64,000 nucleotides of DNA, from contig DASYEE010000012.1 of the NCBI GenBank assembly GCA_036499165.1, forward strand, positions 1 through 64,000, given 5' to 3'. The stretch is from Galbitalea sp036499165. GTDB taxonomy: Bacteria; Actinomycetota; Actinomycetes; Actinomycetales; Microbacteriaceae. Below are positions 46,143 through 53,885 of this stretch, in pieces (position 1 is the first letter of the stretch; every line of letters begins with the position of its first letter). A program made the position numbers and the translations under genes. A model generated the notes under the pieces. That model was not told the DNA's origin, ran no database searches, and saw only the letters and a program-made list of their open reading frames with translations.

Positions 46143-46256
46143 GTCCGCTACGACCAGAATTGTGACGAGGTGCGACGTGGTGTGGCAGGAGGCACCTGCC
46201 TGACGTTCCGGGATTCCCTCGGCGTCGAATCAAACGTACAGCACAAGGACTCCACG

Positions 46257-46832
46257 ATGCCCCGTCTCCATGGTTACCGCGAGCGTCTACACCAGCCGGT
46301 GTACGACACGCTCATCCGCACGACCGGCGATCCCGCGACGCCGATCACGAGCAGCACGAAGCTGTTCGGAAACTCCAACGTTGGACAGCTCGCGCTGACC
46401 AACCTCCAGGTCGCCGGTCAGCTGGCGTCGGATCAGACGTACGTGATCCTGGCGCTCCGCTGCTGGCTCTACTTCGACGGCACCAACCGTCGGGCGAACT
46501 ACCTGGGGGTCGCCTCCCAGTTGTTCTGGACCCTGATCGTCGGCAACAAGCCGATGTTCGTTGCCCCTTGCTGGTATCACCCGGCCGGTGGCGGCATCTG
46601 GGGCTTCGATGCGACCAACTCGATCTTCTCGCTCGGCACCCCGGAGCAGGGCTCGATCCTGAAGCTCGCGCGCCCGATCATCGTTCCCGTTCGGCAGAAC
46701 TTCGCGGCCTCCGCGGACTTCTTCGACATGGGCACGAACTCGGCGCTCGATCTTCTGAACGCTGGCGCAACCGACGACCAGAAGGACATCAAGTACATGC
46801 TCGATGGCCTCCAGACGCGCGACGTCCAGTAG
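46257..46832 (+). CDS. candidate capsid protein A (beta-rich, ~190 residues)
   Basis: 191 residues from MPRLHGYRERLHQPVYDTLI with AAGGA ~8 nt upstream. After a basic arm the chain alternates strands: LFGNSNVGQLALTNLQVAGQ, SDQTYVILALRCWLYFDGTN, LFWTLIVGNKPMFVAPCWY, then LKLARPIIVPVRQNFAASAD and FFDMG. The arm plus one all-beta domain of jelly-roll length, the location after the DNA-binding membrane protein and before a similar-sized neighbour suggest one of two major capsid proteins. No sequence match was possible; structure prediction would decide. Confidence 0.5.
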   Translation: MPRLHGYRERLHQPVYDTLIRTTGDPATPITSSTKLFGNSNVGQLALTNLQVAGQLASDQTYVILALRCWLYFDGTNRRANYLGVASQLFWTLIVGNKPMFVAPCWYHPAGGGIWGFDATNSIFSLGTPEQGSILKLARPIIVPVRQNFAASADFFDMGTNSALDLLNAGATDDQKDIKYMLDGLQTRDVQ

Positions 46833-46976
46833 TCCAGACCTGCGACCAGGCTCGCCGGTACCTGATCCGGCCGACGAGCCGCCAACGACCCGCATTGCTC
46901 CGAGATGTTCACCGCCGACAGCGGCGAGTAAGTCACCGCCGACCCAGGTCGACGAGATCCCTTCTCGGAGAAGAGA

Positions 46977-47615
46977 ATGCCGAACCCGACCGATCAAAAG
47001 ATCAACGCCCACGCCGCGTACCTGCGCGCCCTGAACAACAAACTCGGCGCGCAGTCGAATCAGATCACGTGGCTGATCCAGGCGATGCAGGAACTGCAGA
47101 GCCGCCCACGGTCGGTCGTCGAAGAGATCGACGCGATCCCGGGTCGCCGCATCGAGTCGACATTCTCTGGCGACGTGGCGTTCACGGCGGCGGATCTCGG
47201 CTCGCGCGGACAGCCGGTCACCATCCAGATCTCGCAGGATGGTCCGTTCATCATGACGCACTACCCGATGGCGCTGTGGCGTCCGACCGCGCCGACGAAC
47301 GCTACGAACTTCGGCCGGTGGCGCCCGGTCTCGAGCTTCCCGCTACCGACGCAGCAAGTCACGACCGACATCATCGACATCATGTACGAGATGCAGGACG
47401 GCGGCGCGCAACGGTTCCTCCAGAACGCACCTCGCGGTCCCATCTTCTCGAGGCCGGACAACATCGTCCCCTGCCCGGTCCCCACGCTGTGGTCGCCCAA
47501 CGCGGCGATCCAGTTCTTCCCGACGTACAACGCGTTCACCTGGGATGCGGCCACGCCGCCGACCGCCGGCATCCTCCACGTCGATCTGATCGGCTATCGC
47601 ATCGTCAACCTCTGA
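46977..47615 (+). CDS. candidate capsid protein B (beta-rich, ~210 residues)
   Basis: 212 residues; GGAG lies ~7 nt upstream inside the palindrome CTTCTC-G-GAGAAG (46961-46973). Residues ~1-45 form a helical arm (HAAYLRALNNKLGAQSNQIT), the rest is beta (RRIESTFSGDVAFTAADLGS; QPVTIQISQDGPFIMTHYPM; TAGILHVDLIGYRIVNL). Arm plus beta sandwich next to protein A makes a two-protein capsid as in vertical single-jelly-roll viruses a reasonable model. Fibre or turret roles are alternatives. Confidence 0.5.
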   Translation: MPNPTDQKINAHAAYLRALNNKLGAQSNQITWLIQAMQELQSRPRSVVEEIDAIPGRRIESTFSGDVAFTAADLGSRGQPVTIQISQDGPFIMTHYPMALWRPTAPTNATNFGRWRPVSSFPLPTQQVTTDIIDIMYEMQDGGAQRFLQNAPRGPIFSRPDNIVPCPVPTLWSPNAAIQFFPTYNAFTWDAATPPTAGILHVDLIGYRIVNL

Positions 47616-47619
47616 TCCC

Positions 47620-48252
47620 ATGTCCTATGCCTCGACCGCTGGCGCTCGCCGTCCTCGCCGGTTCGTCCGACGAGGCCGGACGAGTGCGCGCCGAATCCTA
47701 GGCGACGACCTCGACCAGGCGGGAAGTGATCTCGACAGTCAGGTCTGCAACGTGGGGCAGGTATGGGACTGGGGCTCGAATTCGTGCGTCGCCGCGGCGG
47801 CGAGCTCGAACACGGCACCGTCGGCCGACAAGGCGAACACGTTGATCCTTCAGATCAACCGGTTCCTCGACCCGACGACCCCGGCCGCGTACCAGTTGAC
47901 CGGCTTCAACGTGGGCGCGAGCGGCTTCCCGACGAATGGCACCATCGATCAGGGCGTTGCGATGGCAGCGATGACACTCGTGCAGCGCCGCGCGACCGAC
48001 GCGTACAGCAACGCGAAGTCCACCGTGGACAAGGCGGGTGCGGCGGCGCTGATCAGCCAGGTCAATCAGGGCTGGTCGGATCCGGTGAGCTTCGTCAACG
48101 GCAGCATCGACTCGATCACGGCGACCATCGCGACCTACGCCGATCTCCACGGGGTCGCCAAGGCCGCATCGTCGACCATCGCCGGGATCGACACCACCAC
48201 CATCCTCATCGGCGCGGCCGTCGTGGCTGCGCTGTGGATCTACGGAAGGTAG
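47620..48252 (+). CDS. tail-anchored protein, MSY type
   Basis: 210 residues, 4 bp after capsid candidate B. MSYASTAGARRPRRFVRRGR with RRILGDDLDQAGSD is the basic leader, VCNVGQVWDWGSNSCVA the two-cysteine loop, then a helical ectodomain and a C-terminal helix (TTTILIGAAVVAALWIYG) ending R. Membership of the tail-anchored set is clear. Confidence 0.65.
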   Translation: MSYASTAGARRPRRFVRRGRTSARRILGDDLDQAGSDLDSQVCNVGQVWDWGSNSCVAAAASSNTAPSADKANTLILQINRFLDPTTPAAYQLTGFNVGASGFPTNGTIDQGVAMAAMTLVQRRATDAYSNAKSTVDKAGAAALISQVNQGWSDPVSFVNGSIDSITATIATYADLHGVAKAASSTIAGIDTTTILIGAAVVAALWIYGR

Positions 48253-48254
48253 CC

Positions 48255-48902
48255 ATGGCCAGCACCGCGATCAGCACCACCGATGTCTCGACCGCCCAGC
48301 AGCAGTTGAACGGCATGAAGCGCGCGCTCGCGCAGTGGCTTCGTGTGCGCGCGATCAACGACAGCGTCATGTCGGGGACGATCACGAAGATCCGCAAGCC
48401 GCTGGGCTACGCGCAGCGCGTGATCGCGAACGCGCGCAACCTCGCCAACGAGCAGGATCTCGCCGACAAGTTGAACGCCCTCCTGACCGAGCTCATGCCG
48501 GGCGTCGTGCTCCCCAACCCGAACCTGTCGGTCAACCCGAATGGAGCCGTGCAACTCGCGCAGACCGCGCTGTCAGGGAAGGTTCCGATGACGGCCATGC
48601 AGACGGACATGTCCGTCCAGCCGACCGCGGATCAGTCCGCGCTGTCGGGCGTTGGCGCGACGCATCCATGGCTGTGGCCGGTGCTGATCGTCGGTGGCCT
48701 CCTGATCGGGATCACGACCGCGATCAAGACCGCCGCCGACGTCGCCAAGGATCAGGAGCAGACCGCGTGTATCGAGGCGGGCGCGTGCACGGACTACGGC
48801 TTCTGGCTCAAGGCCGGAGGCATCGTCGTCATCTCGTGGTTCGCGTGGAAGGAGATGGGGATCGGCGACATGGTCAAGGGCGCATTGAAGAGGAGGTCCT
48901 GA
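48255..48902 (+). CDS. two-helix membrane protein
   Basis: 215 residues from MASTAISTTDVSTAQQQLNG. A helical front (QWLRVRAINDSVMSGTITKI), then PWLWPVLIVGGLLIGITTAI as the first membrane helix, a short loop with CIEAGACTDYG and a second helix (GIVVISWFAWKEMGIGDM) with a basic end. Candidate integral virion-membrane protein. Confidence 0.6.
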   Translation: MASTAISTTDVSTAQQQLNGMKRALAQWLRVRAINDSVMSGTITKIRKPLGYAQRVIANARNLANEQDLADKLNALLTELMPGVVLPNPNLSVNPNGAVQLAQTALSGKVPMTAMQTDMSVQPTADQSALSGVGATHPWLWPVLIVGGLLIGITTAIKTAADVAKDQEQTACIEAGACTDYGFWLKAGGIVVISWFAWKEMGIGDMVKGALKRRS

Positions 48903-48924
48903 TTCTGGAGTTGCCCTGAGGTCG

Positions 48925-48950
48925 CTTCGTCGACGCAAGGCGTCGCGAAG
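48925..48950. terminator. hairpin between 48902 and 49034
   Basis: CTTCGTCGACGC and GCGTCGCGAAG pair with one bulged T over AAG. A second imperfect hairpin (around GACGTGCCGTC...GACGGGGCGTC) follows. They lie in a 131-bp gap without a gene and may end or process the upstream mRNA. Confidence 0.4.
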
Positions 48951-49033
48951 TTGGTTGAAGAGCCGACATAAATAACCCGGAGAGACGTGCCGTCCCAGAG
49001 CGACGGGGCGTCCTCGGGGCAACTCCAGTAGGG

Positions 49034-49429
49034 ATGATCATCATGGGATACACGCGCAAGAGCATTCGTCGTCGACGCAGGGCGCTCACCAACGGAGGAC
49101 TCGGTCCGATGTTCGGAATGGGCGATCTGTCGAGCGTGATCTCGAGCATCGAGAACAGTATCGGTGCGGGCCTCGATATCGCATCCGATCCGTATCTCCC
49201 TGAGGTCCTCTGCCACGTCGGGCAGCTCCACGCTATCCAGGGCGGACAGCCGGTCCCGAACTGCCCAGAGACCCCGGACGGCCTGCCCGGTGGCGTTGGC
49301 CTGAACAGGGCGGTCTACCCGCTGCGTTGGTACGTGTACGCGCAGCAAAACCCGTGGGTGTACCCGCTCGCTGCCGCCGTCATCATCGGCTTGCCGATGC
49401 TCATCGGCTACGAGCTCGGGAAGGACTGA
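49034..49429 (+). CDS. tail-anchored protein with MFGMGD motif
   Basis: 131 residues (MGYTRKSIRRRRRAL at the third codon may be the true start, 49043). Basic leader, GPMFGMGDLSSVISSIENSI, a proline/cysteine part (VLCHVGQLHAIQGGQPVPNC), and a membrane helix (WVYPLAAAVIIGLPMLIGY) ending ELGKD. Confidence 0.6.
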   Translation: MIIMGYTRKSIRRRRRALTNGGLGPMFGMGDLSSVISSIENSIGAGLDIASDPYLPEVLCHVGQLHAIQGGQPVPNCPETPDGLPGGVGLNRAVYPLRWYVYAQQNPWVYPLAAAVIIGLPMLIGYELGKD

Positions 49430-49432
49430 ACC

Positions 49433-49762
49433 ATGAAACTGCCTGCCCTCCTCCTGATCGGCGTCGGTGCCTACGTCGGCTACCGCTTCATCTTCACCAA
49501 GGTGAAGGGGCAGCCGTTCACGCTCGCCGGCATCGATAGCGCCGCCGCAGCGGCCACCGCTCCGCAGGTCCAGGTGATCGTGGTGCCCGACGAGGATGCC
49601 GAGTACTTCGACGACGATGGCTCGTCGGGATACGACTACGTGGCGTACCCGGTCGGCGTCGGCATCGGCACCGCCCGTAGCGGTCACCGCGGCCACCATC
49701 ATGGCGGCGGGCACGGCGGGCACGGCGGACATGGCGGCGGGCACCACGGAGGTCACCACTGA
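49433..49762 (+). CDS. N-terminally anchored protein with His/Gly-rich tail
   Basis: 109 residues. MKLPALLLIGVGAYVGYRFI is a membrane anchor, followed by an acidic middle (PDEDAEYFDDDGSSGYDYV) and a tail made almost only of histidine and glycine (HHHGGGHGG pattern repeated). The tail should bind divalent metal or act as a pH sensor on one face of the membrane. It is the reverse topology of its neighbours. Confidence 0.6.
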   Translation: MKLPALLLIGVGAYVGYRFIFTKVKGQPFTLAGIDSAAAAATAPQVQVIVVPDEDAEYFDDDGSSGYDYVAYPVGVGIGTARSGHRGHHHGGGHGGHGGHGGGHHGGHH

Positions 49763-50448
49763 TGTCGTACGAACGCGATCAGAACGCCCACACTCGCGGT
49801 CCCGGCGCCATCGCCGCGTACGATCGGAACCCCGCGCGCCGAGCTCGCCGTGCCCACGCCGCCAGGGCATCGCTTCGACGCGACCGGCGCATGATCGGCA
49901 TGATGGGATCGCTGGGCGCTGTATCGATCGTCACCACGGCCAGCCAGACGCACGCGAAGGGATCGGACATCGGCGGTGGTCCTGCCGGCGGCACTGGCGG
50001 CCCGAGCATGCGCGGTGCAGCCGTGACCGCGCGCGCGACCTCGATCGTTGGCCCGATGCGCGTCACCGGATCGATGTCGGGCCCGAGCCAGTTCAACATC
50101 GTCTCGCCGCCCGGACAGCAGCCGGTCTCGTGCCAGCCAGGCTACGTGTACGATTCGAAGCTCCTCCAGTGCGTGACCCCGCCGGGTACGGCGACCACGT
50201 CCGGCGGCTCGGGCGGCGGCGGCACAGTCACGTCCGGCGGCGGTGGCGGCGGCGACACATCCACGACGATCCCGCCACCGGATGCGCCACCTCCGCCGCC
50301 CACGGATACGACCGCTCCGCCCGATGACAATCTCGATGCGAGCGGCGGCGCATCGTCGACGAACCTCACCAACCTCGCGCTGCTCGCGGCGGCCGGCGGC
50401 GCGCTGTGGTTTCTCTTCCTTCGCAAAAGGCCAGGGGGTGGCGCGTGA
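49762..50448 (+). CDS. tail-anchored protein with cysteine loop
   Basis: 228 residues. Basic MSYERDQNAHTRGPGAIAAY leader with MIGMMGSLGAVSIVTTASQT, a glycine-rich part, the loop VSCQPGYVYDSKLLQCVTPP, long glycine/proline linkers and a final helix (TNLALLAAAGGALWFLFL) ending RKRPGGGA. Overlaps the next GTG. Confidence 0.6.
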   Translation: MSYERDQNAHTRGPGAIAAYDRNPARRARRAHAARASLRRDRRMIGMMGSLGAVSIVTTASQTHAKGSDIGGGPAGGTGGPSMRGAAVTARATSIVGPMRVTGSMSGPSQFNIVSPPGQQPVSCQPGYVYDSKLLQCVTPPGTATTSGGSGGGGTVTSGGGGGGDTSTTIPPPDAPPPPPTDTTAPPDDNLDASGGASSTNLTNLALLAAAGGALWFLFLRKRPGGGA

Positions 50449-50765
50449 GTTACTTCCTGAAAAAGGGCGGCCGAGGATGGCCCAACGGCATGCAGGGGTT
50501 CGGTGCCGTCCCTGGCAGCAACGGCGGCGACACCGGCATTGTCCCGCCCGGACTCATCCAGCCGACCGACCCGGTGTACACACCGCCGGTGCCGATGCCT
50601 CCGATCCCGATGCCTCCAACTCCGCTCCCACCGGATGCCACCACCTCGACATCCACGTCGACGTCGACCGCCCAGGCTCCGGCGCTCCCGCTACGGACGA
50701 TCTGCATCGTCGCCGGGCTCGGCGTCGGCGCCTGGTATCTGTTCTTCCGCAAGGGTGGCGCGTGA
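50445..50765 (+). CDS. tail-anchored protein, proline-rich
   Basis: 106 residues from GTG (VSYFLKKGGRGWPNGMQGFG). Repeated PPVPMPPIPMPP-type proline linker, a serine/threonine run (TTSTSTSTST), then a membrane helix (TICIVAGLGVGAWYLFF) and RKGGA. Coupled by GTGA overlaps to both neighbours. Confidence 0.6.
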   Translation: MSYFLKKGGRGWPNGMQGFGAVPGSNGGDTGIVPPGLIQPTDPVYTPPVPMPPIPMPPTPLPPDATTSTSTSTSTAQAPALPLRTICIVAGLGVGAWYLFFRKGGA

Positions 50766-51172
50766 GCTACTTCCACAAGCGCCGGAGCATGGGCGCGCTC
50801 GGCGCCACCGTCTCGTCGACGCTCGGCACGCCGTCGTATGACTGCGGCGGCACGCCGTGCGACTCGAACGGCAACCCGCTGCCGCCGTCGCCCACCCCGA
50901 CGGCCGCCGATCAGAACGTGATCACGCAGGCGATCCAGGGCGCGTTCGGGTGGGCGCTCAATCCTGCGCCTACCGTCGCGTCGCAGTGCGCGCGCGTTGT
51001 CCCGAGCGTCGATGGCACCACCACCGAGTGCGTGGATGCCAATGGCAATGTGGTCGGTACCGTCGACCCGACCACCGGCGCGGTGTCGAGCTCGGGATTC
51101 CCGGTCACGTCGGTGCTGCTGCTCGGCGGCTTGGGGCTGGGCGCGTACTTCCTCTTGCGGAGGAAGAAGTGA
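50762..51172 (+). CDS. tail-anchored protein, related to 39379
   Basis: 136 residues from GTG (VSYFHKRRSMGALGATVSS). Shares CARVVPSVDGTTTECVDANG with CARMAVSIDGTQNECIDASG of 39379, so the two probably come from a duplication. It ends in a membrane helix (TSVLLLGGLGLGAYFLL) and RRKK. Confidence 0.65.
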   Translation: MSYFHKRRSMGALGATVSSTLGTPSYDCGGTPCDSNGNPLPPSPTPTAADQNVITQAIQGAFGWALNPAPTVASQCARVVPSVDGTTTECVDANGNVVGTVDPTTGAVSSSGFPVTSVLLLGGLGLGAYFLLRRKK

Positions 51173-51474
51173 GCTATCTCGCGATGGGCACGGTGACCGC
51201 TGCCGCTGCAGGTGGGATCACGACTGGTGCGCCCGCCGGCACGATGGCCGGTGGTCTCGCGCTGCCGCCCGTCGCTCCACCCGCGGCCGTTCCGCCCGGC
51301 ACCATCAACCCCGACACGTCATCGCCGATGATGACCTACGTGGTCATCGGGGGCATCGCGCTCGCGGCGTTCCTCGTCATCAAGCACGTCCGCAAGGGCA
51401 AGCACACCACCGATCACCACACGGCCAGGACGACGCACCCCGCGTCGACCACGCCGGTCGCAAGCGAGGGCTGA
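51169..51474 (+). CDS. small tail-anchored protein
   Basis: 101 residues from GTG (VSYLAMGTVTAAAAGG). Alanine/glycine/proline-rich front, a membrane helix (MMTYVVIGGIALAAFLVI) and an unusually long tail rich in lysine, histidine and threonine (KHVRKGKHTTDHHTA). It is coupled upstream by GTGA. Confidence 0.55.
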   Translation: MSYLAMGTVTAAAAGGITTGAPAGTMAGGLALPPVAPPAAVPPGTINPDTSSPMMTYVVIGGIALAAFLVIKHVRKGKHTTDHHTARTTHPASTTPVASEG

Positions 51475-51475
51475 C

Positions 51476-51895
51476 ATGTACCTGAAGGACAACCAAGGAG
51501 CCGTTACTTCCTGGAAGCGCGCCGTGAAGCGCTCGCCCGCGATGCGTCGCGCGCTGAAGGGATTCGGTAGCGCCGGTGTCACGACGTGGCCGCGCAACAT
51601 GGGCGACGACGTCACCGGCGACATCAATGCCTATGGCGTCGAGACCGGCGGCACGCCGCCCCCCGCGCCCCCGGCGTCGTCGAGCTCGGGCTCGTCCTCC
51701 TCCTCGAGCGGCCCCACCGGCGGATTCTGGGACGGTGTCGGTTCCGCGCTGAAGGGAATTTTCGGCACGGCCACCCCGACGATGCCGTACTACCCGGTCC
51801 CGCCGTCCACCGGCCCCGATATGGGCACCGTCCTCCTACTGGGCGGCGCCGCCATCGTGCTCGTAATGGTGATGGGCAAGAAGAAAGAGGCGTAG
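51476..51895 (+). CDS. tail-anchored protein
   Basis: 139 residues from MYLKDNQGAVTSWKRAVKRS. Basic leader with FGSAGVTTWPRNMGDDVTGD, a serine-rich linker, an amphipathic helix (GGFWDGVGSALKGIFG), then a membrane helix (GTVLLLGGAAIVLVMVM) ending GKKKEA. Confidence 0.6.
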   Translation: MYLKDNQGAVTSWKRAVKRSPAMRRALKGFGSAGVTTWPRNMGDDVTGDINAYGVETGGTPPPAPPASSSSGSSSSSSGPTGGFWDGVGSALKGIFGTATPTMPYYPVPPSTGPDMGTVLLLGGAAIVLVMVMGKKKEA

Positions 51896-51898
51896 GTC

Positions 51899-52174
51899 AT
51901 GTTCGTCAAGTCCAACCTGATCTCGCGCCCCGGCTACTCCGGCATGGGCGGCATCCTCGACACCATCGGCAGCGCGGTGGGCGGTGTCGTGAACTGGTTC
52001 GGGACCACCCAGCGGACCATCGGCGCGCAGCAGCAGCAAGCGGCCGACCTCCAGGCGGCGTACGCCGCGCAGCAAGGTCCGTCGACGACGACGATCATCC
52101 TGATCGGCGGCATCGGCGTCCTGGCCTTCATGATGATGAAAAAGCGCAAGGCGCGCAGCGAGTCGGCGGCGTAG
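51899..52174 (+). CDS. tail-anchored protein with glutamine-rich stalk
   Basis: 91 residues from MFVKSNLISRPGYSGMGGIL. Amphipathic segment (DTIGSAVGGVVNWFGTTQ), a glutamine/alanine stalk (QQQQAADLQAAYAAQQ), membrane helix (STTTIILIGGIGVLAFMMM) and KKRKA tail. Last of the run of tail-anchored proteins starting at 47620. Confidence 0.6.
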   Translation: MFVKSNLISRPGYSGMGGILDTIGSAVGGVVNWFGTTQRTIGAQQQQAADLQAAYAAQQGPSTTTIILIGGIGVLAFMMMKKRKARSESAA

Positions 52175-52217
52175 CTCGACGTGTTTCGTCCTTTTAAACC
52201 CTCTCCGGGGATTCGAT

Positions 52218-52700
52218 ATGTCGCTCAACATCAACCTCTCCGATCCGTCGGTCCGCCGCCTCCTGGGCGACGAGCCGTCCGCGCTCGCGCGCCCGCACAA
52301 GCGCGAGATGGTGCAGCTCGCGGGTGACGCGCCCGACCCGACGGGAATGACCAGTCATGCGGGCATGCAATCGACGATGCGACTGTCCGAGTCCGCCGTC
52401 TGCCATCCGCTGATCCAGTACAAGGACTTCGTGATGACGGCCGACGTCTATCACGTCGCCGGCGAACCGCCGTTCGTCCACCTGATCTGCCCGCGATGTC
52501 GCAATACGCTGACTATCCCGGGCCAGCGCAAGCACATCGAGTACGAGACCACCGGTGGGCCCGACAACGCGGGCACGATCTCGATCGAAGCGTTCGAGTG
52601 CACGTGGGAGCTTGAGGGCCACGTCCGCCGGATGGAGTTCGGGCTCGGCCTCTGCCGGTGGAAGGTCGCCATCGACAAGAACATCGCGAAGGACGCATAG
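52218..52700 (+). CDS. zinc-ribbon hypothetical protein
   Basis: 160 residues. Strand-rich with HLICPRCRNTLTIPGQRKHI and later FECTWELEGH and LCRWKV as possible zinc ligands. It has no membrane helix. It may be a soluble accessory in assembly or host takeover. Not recognised. Confidence 0.6.
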   Translation: MSLNINLSDPSVRRLLGDEPSALARPHKREMVQLAGDAPDPTGMTSHAGMQSTMRLSESAVCHPLIQYKDFVMTADVYHVAGEPPFVHLICPRCRNTLTIPGQRKHIEYETTGGPDNAGTISIEAFECTWELEGHVRRMEFGLGLCRWKVAIDKNIAKDA

Positions 52701-52706
52701 CCAGCC

Positions 52707-53885
52707 ATGCCAAGCCGCAAGTCCGCCAGTGTCGAGAGTCAGGTGCTTAGTGGCATTGCCGACTCGCTGTGGGTGCTTGCATGGCGCGGCTACTCGAGGT
52801 CGCGCGCACCGGCGACGCCGCCCGGCGCGTACGACGCGGCCAAGGATCTACTCGATCTCCTCTCCGATGGAGCCTCGCAGACGGTCGATCAGATGTGGCG
52901 CGCCGTGGAGCACCTGTTCCCCAACCCGCGCGCGTTCGGCGAAGGCGTGTGGAAGATGTCCCAGGGCGAGAGCGTCCGCGGGATGGCGAACTACGCGGTC
53001 CCGATCTTCGACGTCGAGTTCGATGGCCAGGATCTGACCTGGGAGGGCGAGACGCGTCACGCGGTGCAACCGCAGCGGAAGCGGGGCCGCAAGACGGCGC
53101 GCCGCGACATCGCGAATGTGATGAAATCCGCGAACCTCAAGCCGACCTTCGCGGGCCTCAACGCCGACTGGTCGAGTCCAGCATGGCATCTCGGGCCGTC
53201 GAACGATCCGAACCGCGTCGACGGCGACTATTACATCGTCGAGGACGAAGACCAGGGCGACAACTTTTTCCTGTTCCAGTACTTCCCGGTGGCCTTGAAC
53301 GAAGGCGACATGGACGAGGATCAGGCGCGCGTGATGCTCCACGAGGGCTCGCTCGACTCGGTCGTCGATGCCGCGCGGCAAGAGATGACGCTGCGCAATA
53401 ACCCGAGCAAGCGGCGACGAGATCGCCGCAATCCATCGTGGCACACCCGGGTTCCGACCATCGACGAGCTCGCGAGCGCGCTGCGCTACATCGAGGGTGA
53501 GTTCAGGCTGAAGGACGGGATGATCACGGGCGAGATGTGGGCCGAGGGGCTCGCGAACGGCCGCGCCATCAAGGATCCCGACCACTCCGAGTACGTCGCC
53601 GATGCACGCGACATGCTGCCGCAACTCTCGGACAGCGCATGGCGAGCCATCACGCGGCACGCGGACAGGATCCGCGCGGATGACTTCGGGGAGGCGCCCC
53701 GCTACGCGATGAGCCTCGGTGACTTCAAGGCCGACGAACAGCGTCAGGTCGCGGCCCATCGCTCGCGCGTGGCGGCGGCCGACGAGTCCGACCGGGCGCG
53801 CGTGAAGGCGTGGGAGGAACGGGCTGCCTTCGATGCGGCGTACTATCCACGCACGCGCGCCGAGATCAAACCGCGGGGGCGTTGA
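52707..53885 (+). CDS. hypothetical protein with beta/helical domains
   Basis: 392 residues. N-terminal ~85 residues resemble a small helical DNA-binding-type domain (SDGASQTVDQMWRAVEHLFP; GEGVWKMSQGESVRGMANYA), the middle is beta (NVEFDGQDLTWEG-like order, DGDYYIVEDEDQGDNFFLFQ), and the C-terminal part is helical and charged. An NPS/RRNPS basic patch occurs at ~235. One base overlap with the M23 gene. Function unknown. Confidence 0.55.
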   Translation: MPSRKSASVESQVLSGIADSLWVLAWRGYSRSRAPATPPGAYDAAKDLLDLLSDGASQTVDQMWRAVEHLFPNPRAFGEGVWKMSQGESVRGMANYAVPIFDVEFDGQDLTWEGETRHAVQPQRKRGRKTARRDIANVMKSANLKPTFAGLNADWSSPAWHLGPSNDPNRVDGDYYIVEDEDQGDNFFLFQYFPVALNEGDMDEDQARVMLHEGSLDSVVDAARQEMTLRNNPSKRRRDRRNPSWHTRVPTIDELASALRYIEGEFRLKDGMITGEMWAEGLANGRAIKDPDHSEYVADARDMLPQLSDSAWRAITRHADRIRADDFGEAPRYAMSLGDFKADEQRQVAAHRSRVAAADESDRARVKAWEERAAFDAAYYPRTRAEIKPRGR

